From NCBI RefSeq assembly GCF_047663525.1, contig NC_092590.1, positions 17,978,001 through 18,042,000 of the forward strand: 64,000 bases of DNA, read 5' to 3'. Below the pieces are notes generated by a model that did not search any database, had not been told where the DNA came from, and saw nothing but the letters and a program-made list of their open reading frames with translations. A program made the translations under genes and the position numbers. Of this stretch, positions 12,501 to 20,032 are shown piece by piece. Positions within the stretch are counted from its first letter, which is position 1, and the number at the start of each line of letters is the position of its first letter. This DNA is from Anas platyrhynchos. Taxonomy: Eukaryota; Chordata; Aves; Anseriformes; Anatidae.

Positions 12501-15500
12501 AAATACCGAGGATGATTTTTGCCACACTGCAATTAAAGCACAACTGCCATCTGTAACTGAACAATCTCCGAAAATTATAAATAAGCAGATTTTTGAGTGT
12601 GATTGGAAGAAACAGCCTTAAAAGGCTTCTCTAATAACATTAATTCCAGCAGCACAAAAGCAGTTGTCAGATTAAAACACCCGACCATTTTAAATTCGAT
12701 AGAAGTGGATTCTGGCAGGTGACAGACCAGGATAACATTTTGAACAGATTGGCTTTTCAGTTTATATCACTCCATTTACGAGTGGTGACTGTCAATGAAT
12801 TTTGTGAATTCAATGCCTGATGAGCAGCTGGATGAAATATTACATGAGGTATTTCATGGAATCACAGAATGGCTTGGGTTGGAAGGAACCTTAATGATAA
12901 TCCAGTTCCAACCCCCCTGCCATGGGCAGGGAGGCCACCCACTAGATCAGGTTACCCAGGGCCTCATCCAGCCTGGTCTTGAGCACCTCCAGGGATGGGG
13001 CATTCATATCCTCTCTGGGCAACCTGGTCCAGTGCCTCACCACCCTGAGAGAAGAATTTCTTCCTAACATCTAATCTATGTCTCCCCTCTTTTACTTTAA
13101 AACAATTCCCCCTTGTCCTATCATTATCTACCTGAGCAAAAAGTCTCACAATACTTCTACGAAGAATCCTAAAAGGTACAAAAATTCAGATTTCACGCTA
13201 AAGCAAGACCCATACCCTACTACTAGAACATGCAGACTATTAAAGTTTTTGCTCTTAAGTCCTCAAATTTTTTGCAATCCTCCCAGAGAAAGACAGTTTC
13301 AGAAACTTAAGATTAGCTAGCTAGTGGCGTTGTCCCTTTCCCTCCCACTCACCTAAGAATACCCAACAACAGAACTGTTTTACGTACCTTTACCCCAGCC
13401 AGAATGATATTTTTGGCTGAAAAAAAGAAACACACAGAGAGAGGGACTGTTGCAGATTTTTTGCAAAGCTCCAAGTGAAAAGTTATGTGGGTGGACAGTA
13501 ACAATATGTCACTTCTAAGAACTTCACAGCTTAAGGGTTTGTTTTCTTTTATGTTTGGTTTAAGTATTCTTCTACCATTGAAAGCACCACTGAAAGCAGA
13601 ATAACATGAGCAAGGTTAAAAGGGCTCTCTACGTTTGTTCATCCCACAAGTGCAATTACAGAAACACTAATGACAATAAACAGCAGAACTTGATAGATCA
13701 ATTCTGGCATCTGGTGCAGAGTCCCATCAAAGCCAACTGAAAGGGTAATACCCCGGGTACGGACAAGACTAGTCTTGGCTGGTTCTTAAAGAGTAAAGGA
13801 AATAGTTATTGGGGTCTCTTGCACTGAGACATTTATGCATTTTTTCACCAAATTGCATCTGTTCCCCTACACCTTTATGCCCCCATTTCCTACACAGGAA
13901 TAATTCAGTCTATGGCTATTCCTATAGTAGCTTCATTGACACTGAAGCCTAAAGGAATAACTTGGGATTATCCAACCTCAACCTTCACCCAAGACACAAG
14001 ATACTGCATAAAGCTATCTGCTTTATGGAACCATGTTTTAAAATAAAATTTAAAACTTTGTTCTATTAAGAAGATAATTAGACAGATGCCCAGGATCCTT
14101 CCAGCAACTATGTCACTTACACGTCATGAACATATATATATTCACTCAGATATTGCAGATGTACTTATTACATCCAAAATAAGCTTTAGAAGTAATCTAA
14201 ATGGTACGTTTACAAGTACTTGCTTCTGCTTATACATAAATGTTGTTTAAACTTACCAATCTCCACACCAAGACCACCTATACCGCTCAGGAACACGTGG
14301 GACTGAGCCATCTTCTGCATTGCCGTGTCTCCAAGAACATATCTCTGGCGACTACATCAAAGATAAATTCAAACAAAAACAAGATACAAAGAAAATCAAG
14401 AGTCGGTTCAAATATTTTCACTTTTAAGTAGCTATTCCTTTCCTGCTATCATCCCGGTCAGTTTCTAATATGCAATAGTTCTGCAGATGAACACATCACT
14501 AGTGACACACACACAGCTATATTTACCAGTCCTTCATTCACCAAGCGACTGAGGACATAACATACATGGATCTGACCTGTACAGTCCTTTAGGAAATAAA
14601 TGCCTATCAAATGTAATATTTTCACCAACAATTGAAATAGTGAAATGCATTTACTACAGTATTTATCAATGTTGGCTTTTAGAGAGGAAGAAATATATAT
14701 TTTAAAACAGTGCAAATTTTTTCCAGGATAGTATAAAATCACTTCAGAATTAACTCTTGAAGACACCAGCAAACTAAAAAAATTCTTTGCTATCAGGAAT
14801 ATTCAAATTGGAGGGTGCAGCAGCTTTTGTAGTCAAATCCTGAGCTCTGAAAGACTCAGAGTTTCCAACCACACAATTAAATTAAAACCATTTTAAGTAA
14901 AACTTCCAGATGGACAAGTATGACTTTCCTATGATTTGTGTCAAAAGTCTATACAAGCGCTGAATTCAGTGCCTCATTTGTTCAGCATACAGAAGATGTG
15001 AATTCATTTATTTTTAATAAAGAAGCTTCTCAGGCCACTATGTTTTTCTAGGGATACCATTTGTTCCAGTACAGGGTCTTTAAACTATTGTCATGCCAAA
15101 TAACCTCAAGTCACTTCTAGATAACAAATTTAAAAACAAAAACATAAAAAATTAAAAGCAAAACTAAGGTCCAGTCCAAACCCAACACCCTGATATCTAG
15201 CAGATAATAAAAATACTGATGATATACATGCGGACAGAAATAAATGAAATAAATGATGTAGTAGGTAAATTACATAGCATAGAACAGGAGGGCAAAAAGA
15301 CTGTACTGAAAGAAGATGAGGAACAAATAAGAGAGGAATATCTACTTTGTTAAAGAAGTAACAGGCTAGAGTTAGGAAGAAAAAGAATATATTTCAAACA
15401 AGAAAAGTATGAGTTCTGGTTTCCAAAAAAGCACTCATTATTGATGCTGTTGAAACTGTGTTCAACATTGTAGTACGTAACTACATTTTTACTAGAAAAA

Positions 15501-15857
15501 CACTAATAGTCAGAAAGCACCCATTAGAATACCAATAAAGGAACAGTTTTACATGAAGATGTGTTATATCTGCAATCCAACCAGTTCTCACTACTAACTG
15601 TAGTTTAAGAAACTTTGCAGGAAGTGGATTCAGTTTCATGTGCTGGACATTTCAACCCTCCACTTTTAAAGTGAGGGACAGAAAAGTTCAAATACATACA
15701 CCTGGACCTAAAAGGCAGCAGATATTGTTTTCAAGTCTTGTCTTTCACATCAATGGGAGTAGATCCAAGCATTGCTGAAGAATCAGGAGTAACACTTTCA
15801 AATCAGATACTCTTACCTATACAAAGCATCATCAATTTCCATAGAGTCTGCCGCCAT
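405..15857 (-). CDS. UBA6: UBA6, ubiquitin-like modifier-activating enzyme 6 (N-terminal half, 18 coding exons)
   Basis: UBA6 is a cytosolic E1 enzyme. It adenylates ubiquitin or FAT10 with ATP, holds it as a thioester and passes it to E2s such as USE1 (family knowledge). Eighteen coding exons on the minus strand join in phase to give about 547 residues that align with vertebrate UBA6 throughout. In order: start of the inactive adenylation domain (GIGGLG at residues 37-42), first catalytic-cysteine half-domain (about 150-240), four-helix bundle and return to the inactive domain (about 240-400), and the active adenylation domain with GCGAIG at 436-441, SNLNRQFLFR at 473-482 and LDNVEAR at 537-543. 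The full protein is usually about 1,050 residues, so the catalytic Cys, the E1 C-terminal domain and the ubiquitin-fold domain lie off the left edge. No frameshift or stop interrupts the exons. The start was chosen as the first in-frame ATG (exon 2); see the finding on the N-terminus. Confidence 0.97.
1887..1964 (-). CDS. UBA6: UBA6 exon 18 (adenylation residues)
   Basis: A 26-codon phase 0-0 exon with DPDLIEKSNLNRQFLFR (466-482). The acidic residue and the SNLNRQFLFR segment with its Asn and Arg contact ATP and the modifier's C-terminus in E1 enzymes (family knowledge). All are intact. Donor GTATAC. Confidence 0.98.
2340..2420 (-). CDS. UBA6: UBA6 exon 17 (ATP-binding glycine motif)
   Basis: A 27-codon phase 0-0 exon starting VGCGAIGCEMLKNFALLGVG. 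GCGAIG (436-441) is the nucleotide-binding loop of the active adenylation domain. Acceptor TTTAG, donor GTAAGT. Confidence 0.98.
2478..2960 (+). mobile_element. Old, degraded CR1 LINE fragment
   Basis: Plus-strand phrases match the CR1 3' half in the right order: GACCACATTTGGAGTACAGC, then TCCAGTTTGGGGCC, then GGCATTGGAACTGGTTGTCT, then AGAGATTTTCAAGATCCAAC. Many substitutions and gaps break any reading frame. It lies in UBA6 intron 16, in the antisense direction to the gene. Confidence 0.7.
3143..3221 (-). CDS. UBA6: UBA6 exon 16
   Basis: Encodes residues 409-434, GDRYDALRACIGDPLCQKLH then NLNVFL. The RYDA...G....QKL motif opens the active adenylation domain. Acceptor GTAG, donor GTGAGT. 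Confidence 0.97.
3475..3542 (-). CDS. UBA6: UBA6 exon 15
   Basis: Encodes residues 386-407, LYIDMLDIVTPLEKMGSEEF then LP, and a split Arg. This is the linker between the two adenylation halves. EEFLPR matches other UBA6 proteins. Acceptor TTTACAG, donor GTAAAT. Confidence 0.95.
4197..4340 (-). CDS. UBA6: UBA6 exon 14
   Basis: A 48-codon phase 0-0 exon containing TAQGFLAPLAAAVGGVASQE and VLKAVTGKFSPLQQW. The PLAAAVGG..SQEVLKA.TGKF.PL motif is diagnostic of ubiquitin-type E1s, where it closes the inactive adenylation domain. Confidence 0.98.
4593..4659 (-). CDS. UBA6: UBA6 exon 13
   Basis: Encodes residues 316-337, with CLQDAEEMLKIAMSVSKTLE, a charged helical segment of the four-helix bundle that is less conserved than its neighbours. 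The first base completes a Gly codon. Acceptor CTAG, donor GTGAGT. Confidence 0.94.
5299..5375 (-). CDS. UBA6: UBA6 exon 12
   Basis: Encodes residues 290-314, APLQIHVAMLALNHFQENFG followed by RMPNI, then a split Gly. It matches the helical MLAL.QFQE region of UBA6. The donor is GTAATG. Plus-strand open frames at 5229-5533 are antisense shadows of this exon. Confidence 0.94.
6393..6455 (-). CDS. UBA6: UBA6 exon 11
   Basis: A 21-codon phase 0-0 exon with ERLEKQLTNPLCLVADFSKPE, matching the UBA6 segment before the four-helix bundle. It has a long T-run acceptor and a GTAATT donor. Confidence 0.95.
7243..7346 (-). CDS. UBA6: UBA6 exon 10
   Basis: Encodes residues 235-268, including SPYSFSIGDTSEMEPYLHGG and VQVKTPK, the end of the FCCH domain leading into the helical bundle. 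Acceptor TTTTCAG, donor GTAAGT. Confidence 0.96.
8565..8688 (-). CDS. UBA6: UBA6 exon 9
   Basis: Encodes residues 193-233, including NPGIVTCLENHPH and GQFLTFREVNGM, the FCCH domain core that is typical of ubiquitin E1s. It ends in a split Val codon. Acceptor CAG, donor GTAAAT. Confidence 0.97.
9791..9913 (-). CDS. UBA6: UBA6 exon 8 (first catalytic-cysteine half-domain)
   Basis: A phase 0-0 exon of 41 codons beginning FISADVYGICSRLFCDFGDE and ending in EIFISNITQ. This segment enters the FCCH domain. The Cys in GICSRLF replaces a residue I recall as Trp in mammalian UBA6. Confidence 0.96.
10485..10565 (-). CDS. UBA6: UBA6 exon 7
   Basis: A phase 0-0 exon of 27 codons containing SLQKKINDFCHAQQPPIK. 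The KINDFC..Q.PPI pattern matches UBA6. It is the last part of the inactive adenylation domain before the first catalytic-cysteine half-domain. Donor GTAACA. Confidence 0.96.
11549..11660 (-). CDS. UBA6: UBA6 exon 6
   Basis: Encodes residues 88-124, including RIAELNPYVHV and ETTDLSFLKQYQ. IAELNPYV is strongly conserved among E1 enzymes. Acceptor CAG|G, donor GTATGT. Phase is kept with both neighbours. Confidence 0.96.
12162..12256 (-). CDS. UBA6: UBA6 exon 5
   Basis: Encodes residues 56-86, starting ALTVHDTKQC and including WDLGINFF, then a split Arg. This is the second strand-helix unit of the inactive adenylation domain. Acceptor TTAG, donor GTTGGT, a weaker but usable donor. Confidence 0.96.
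12858..13150 (-). mobile_element. CR1 LINE 3' fragment
   Basis: Read on the minus strand, it runs from a GGACAAGGGGGAATTG-like stretch through the block for a GGCACTGGACCAGGTTGCCC-like end, to the CATGGCAGGGGGGTTGGAAC block and a terminal CATTCTGTGATTCC. That is the classic 5'-truncated CR1 3' end. It is in UBA6 intron 4, in the same orientation as the gene. Open frames at 12795-13149 are by-products of it. Confidence 0.93.
13388..13416 (-). CDS. UBA6: UBA6 exon 4 (29-bp microexon)
   Basis: Encodes the second part of a split Ala plus KNIILAGVK, continuing the first helix of the adenylation fold. It has a T-rich acceptor and a GTACGT donor. Without it, exons 3 and 5 would not join in frame, and the conserved IAKN..LAG stretch would be missing. 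Confidence 0.95.
14257..14351 (-). CDS. UBA6: UBA6 exon 3
   Basis: Encodes residues 15-45 plus split codons at both ends. It begins RQRYVLGDTAMQKM, the hallmark start of the E1 inactive adenylation domain, and ends in the Rossmann-like GIGGLGVEI. Acceptor TAG|T, donor G|GTAAGT. Confidence 0.96.
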
Positions 15858-15879
15858 GACCCAATGCGATTTGTTTGCA
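15817..15879 (-). CDS. UBA6: UBA6 exon 2 (start codon)
   Basis: The exon ends at TAT AG|GTAAGA. Its 5' side has two possible acceptors, at 15879 and 15889. The ATG at 15857-15855 sits in a good context (G at -3 and +4) and opens a reading frame starting MAADSMEIDDALY. The EIDDALYS part matches other UBA6 proteins. The last two bases form a split Ser codon with exon 3. Confidence 0.9.
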
Positions 15880-18229
15880 CTAGAATGCACTAGAATACAA
15901 ACAGAAAGAATGTGGTTACATTGGACGCAATTTCAGTTTGTCCCCTCTCCCTATCACCATTCAATTCTTCAACAGAAGAACTGGAAAACACAGAAAGCGG
16001 TGTTATGTAAGAGTTACTTTGAACACTGACAAGCCTGCAGAACAACATGGCATCTCAGTAACTAAAACACACAGGAGCCAGAAGACAAGAAACCTCAAAC
16101 CTTCAACATGTGAACTCAAAATACAGAGACACATTCATTTCCTCCTTGAGACACAAGACTTATTTCTTGTATTTGCCACAGTTGGATTTAGTAAAAGTAA
16201 AATTAAATGTTAACAGCTCCAAGTCATTTAATTTGGTTCTGCTTGTTTGCTGCTTATTCTGAATAGAAGACAGGCGATCCCTGAATGACTAGGAATAGTT
16301 ATTTATGCTGCACTATTCTTATGTTAATTGAAAAAACTCAGGAAACAAATTACCATTATAGCTAACTGAAGAAATCAATATCCAAAAGTGCTTTAAAAAT
16401 CTATGATGTATAAGCTAGTGGAAAGTACTCAAGATGTAATAACATTTATTTTTAAATTTACTTTATAAAATGTGAATTAATACAACATTTAACTAAGACA
16501 TCAAGTCAAACACTTCAGTAGGACTTCAGTATGTGCACAGTTAAGGAGTTCATTAATTAGCAAAGACCTTTTCATTGTGAAGTTACCTGGGGGATAACTA
16601 AGCACTAGGATTAGGAATAAATTCCATCACAGGGCAGGCTGTTCTTTTGTTATACAGGCTTGGAATTTGTGCTTTCTAGATCTGACAGGAACCACCACCA
16701 GACACAGAAGCGAAACAGTCCCCACACTTGACCCAGAACATCAGTTCTCACCGCTGCTAGAGAGGTGCACATCTTAATACAACTCCTACAAGCGGACTTG
16801 GAAACGACAAGATTTTGAGACAAAGGCTGACAATCCTTTCTCCTAAGAGATTGCATGTAAAGGCCTAGATATACTAAGAGTATTAAGGAGTTTTCCCTCT
16901 GAAATCAAGGATGCACAAATATACTCTGAAACAGCAGTAATACTGCCCACAGGTTAACCCTTACTTCCTGTTCAGATGGCTTTAGTGCATATTGTAACAT
17001 TTCTGATGTGCAGCATCTCCGCAGCCTGGCACAACCTGAGACTAGAACATTTTGATCTGAAATTTGCCCCCTTGTTTTCTCAGACCATGAGGTAGGTAGC
17101 GCTGCAGGATGGCAGTGAGGGACAGACAGGGTTACACTGGAAAGCAGGCCACAGATCTGAGCAGTTAAGCTGCTCCACAGTGTGGACACTAAATCCCACA
17201 TGTAAGCCAACAAAGAAAGCAGTCAGCATGCGGCACCTCCATTGTATCTGCACAACCAGCCACTTCAGCACAGCTCCCATGCCTTTACACAGCAAGCACT
17301 GAAAATAACTGAAGTACATCATTTTGGGATCCAGCGCTTAAGGCAAGAAGTAATAGACCTTATCCGATGACAGACCTGAGGCCTGCTCAGGTAAAAGCCT
17401 AAATTATATCCTCTGTGTGGGTGACAAGACTGAAAATCCCCTCAGGACAAACCAGTGCCACCTCATTATGGCCTGCAGCAGCCATCCCTGAGCTGTTCTG
17501 CTCCTCCACAGCACAGGGGCTTCAGAACTGCCCAACGCTAAGTGATTTTGGCACTCTCAGGTGGGGAAGCTGACCCACCCTGAGGTAAAATACACCCACC
17601 TTTCTCCCTCACAACCCCCCAGCTACTCCTGTGCTCTCCCCGACAGCCATTTGTGAGTAACGAGGGCGTGCGATGAGCACACCAGAGGTTTGCCACCTGC
17701 ATCCCAGACCCATTTAAGAAGGGTTTTTCCAATATGCTTACTAACTCCCAACTCTCTTTGTACGGCACAGAGCTGCTGCCAGGTATATCATGTGTGGCGA
17801 AACATGGTTTGTCAAGGCAAAATAAGCCTTCATAGTACTATTATTTAGTGGCCAAAGGACAAAACTCTGTTAACGTATTCCTGCATCCAAGTTGTATTTC
17901 ATTTTACCTCACCCTATGTTAAATCTGCCTCAGAGAATGGCACATAATATAGGGGTAGGTCCTTCAAGTTACTATCAGTCATTCAACATTTATACATTCA
18001 CTTTCTTTTTAGCCTCAGCTGTTTGTGGGACAGCCCAGGGACTAACCAAGAAGCTACATCTGACAAAGAAGGGCTAAGAGGTCCTGAACAGCAAAGGCAC
18101 GAAGCTGTGGTGTTGTGCTGCTTTCACCGTCCTTCTTACCTCAGAGTTAGCACAGGCTACAGCAAAACCAGTCAATTACTCGCCGTTCAGCAGCCAGGCC
18201 TGGGTGCATCCCCCCTCCCCACGGTCTCC

Positions 18230-18770
18230 AGAGGCAGCTGACGCAGGCTCCCTGTTAGGGCAGCGGAGGGAGAGGGCGCTCAGACCCGCTGCCAGCCGCC
18301 CCGCCGGGCACCACCGAGCTCAAACCCGCACCTCAGCTCTCCCCGAGGGCTCCAGGCGAAGCCAAGCGGCGTCCAAACAAACTCCAGCCGCCCTCAGCAG
18401 CCCCAAACCCGGCCCTCCCCGCGGCCCCAAGCCCGGCGGGCAGCCCCGCCGCTGCCCCTCGCCTCCGGGGAGCGTGGAGCCGGTCCCCGGTCCCGGTCCC
18501 TGCCGCCCACTCTCACCACGGCGGCCTGGCGCTGGCGCTGAGAGCAGGCCCGTGCCCTGCCGGCGGTGCCGGGGAAGAGAAGGCAGGAAAGGGGTGGGTG
18601 GGAAGCGGCAGCGACGCCGGTGCCGCGGCTCTTCCCCGCCTGCGCCGACATGAGGGGCCGGGCTACGGCCGCCACCTCCTCCTCCTCCTCCTCCCGCCCC
18701 GCCGCGACATGGCGGCCGCCGGTGGGGACGGCCCTGAAGCGTTTCACCAGAGAAATCATGTTGTAGGGGT
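18230..18770. promoter_or_regulatory. UBA6: CpG island promoter of UBA6
   Basis: This is the only strongly GC-rich, CpG-rich stretch in the window. It has many CG dinucleotides, GC-box-like CCGCCC runs and a CCT-repeat tract near 18677-18695, against AT-rich flanks. It covers the UBA6 first exon, as expected for a housekeeping-gene promoter. I saw no TATA box. Such islands often fire in both directions; a divergent non-coding transcript to the right is possible but nothing here proves it. Several long open frames on both strands (for example 18204-18653 plus) come from the lack of stop codons in GC-rich DNA. Confidence 0.85.
18517..18760 (-). other. UBA6: UBA6 exon 1, probably 5' UTR
   Basis: The 3' boundary is a good donor (GTG|GTGAGA, exon edge at 18517) inside the CpG island, upstream of exon 2. 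The frame that would feed UBA6 coding sequence in exon 2 is open back to a TAG at 18663-18665 but has no ATG, so I treat the exon as non-coding for UBA6. It contains upstream ATGs at 18759, 18710 and 18651. The transcription start cannot be read from sequence, so the right edge is a guess. Confidence 0.6.
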
Positions 18771-19960
18771 GAAATTTGCCCCAAGCGCCCCGGCAGGTGG
18801 TTTTGAAGATGGTTTTCTTCCAGCTTCTGGCCGAATTGGTTGATTTTGCAACTCAAAGCTGGTGAAGTCACAGACAAAATCCGTGCGCTCAGCTTTTCTT
18901 CTTCTGCAAGCACTGTGTGGTTAAAATAAAATTAAAAGTCCTGTTACACTCAGTTGTTACCGGTTTACACAACAGATTATTTCTAAAACGTGCCCTTGAG
19001 GTATCATCTCCACATAGGCCACACCATGTCCTGCACATCTCAAAAACAGACACTTTTGTTAAATGGGTGCTAGGGAGTGAAATTTTAGCATCCCAAGCAC
19101 AAATGGTAGGTGGTATCTAAAGGCATACAGGAGCGCAGTCACACAATCAACACAACATCTCACACTGGAACAGTATGGGCTTGTGGAAACTTCCCTGTTT
19201 ATGGTGGCATTCAACACGTGCTGATCAAAGTAAGCTGTGGCAATTATCGCTGTCTCCAGAGACTTCTGGCACCAGCAGCTCCGCATCCTCTATACATATT
19301 TTCTTTGCAGTCTCCTCCCATTTCCCAAATTTTGGTTAAGATCCCAGTAGTATCAGGCAAGTGGAATTTGCAATGTAAACCCTGCCTTCGCTTGTGTTCT
19401 CCCTGACCATTGGGTTAGGTGAGGTGAGCGTGAATCTGCCTTGGTATCTCTGGCACATCTTGTTCAGATAAAATGGGAGGGATACATTCTACTGCATAGC
19501 CAACAATGGGGGAAAAAGTATCATTGCATACAGTTTATACAGAATAGTCACCTTTTATTTTAAAATATTTGTGGTTTTTTGTTTGTTTGTTTTTTAGAAA
19601 ACTGCATTCCATATTACATGAAGAAAAAGCCTTTTCTCTATCTTGATTGTTTTTTTTTTGGGGGGGGGAACTTCTAGAGACAAGGTCTCCCAAGTTTTGT
19701 CCTTTGTGCATGCATGTCAGCATCTGCTATATGTACATTATTTTAATAATTTTAGCATTTTTTATCTCGTATGACTGGAACTAAAAGAGTCCGAAAGAAC
19801 TTCCAAGTCTTCATCAGGACTTACACCACAATCCAACAACGCATGCAGCTTTTGTACTGAATTATTAATTAAGGGTAAGAGCAGCTGGACAGCATTCATC
19901 TTGCAAACACAAGCTATGGTTTGGCAGGATCTAGGCTGAAGTATTTACCTACTACATGCC

Positions 19961-20032
19961 ATTTTATGTTATTTTATTTTATTTTATTTTATTATTTTAT
20001 TTTATTTTATTTTTATTTTATTTTTATTTAAT
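19961..20032. repeat. TTTTA-type microsatellite
   Basis: About 70 bp of ATTTT units with one shorter and two longer units. It lies in the intergenic region and produces the low-complexity F/Y/I-rich start of an open frame on the plus strand. Confidence 0.95.

Larger units (their letters stand above)
12257..18516 (-). other. UBA6: UBA6 introns 1-4, non-exonic parts
   Basis: This covers introns 4 (with the CR1 at 12858-13150), 3, 2 and the 2.6-kb first intron. The first intron's promoter-proximal 300 bp is part of the CpG island. Otherwise unremarkable AT-rich sequence; no other gene could be supported. Confidence 0.8.

Noticed and set aside
12795..13149. Open frames on both strands near 12.9 kb
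   Set aside because: They lie within the CR1 LINE 3' end.
18517..18651. ATG at 18651 as the UBA6 start
   Set aside because: Its frame enters exon 2 out of register with UBA6 and meets a stop when the 15879 acceptor is used; with the 15889 acceptor it is still out of frame.
18204..18913. Long open frames on both strands across the CpG island (up to 197 codons)
   Set aside because: They are Pro/Arg/Gly/Ala-rich frames that overlap in several registers, as expected from few stop codons in GC-rich DNA. None matches a known protein, and the UBA6 exon 1 donor explains the locus.
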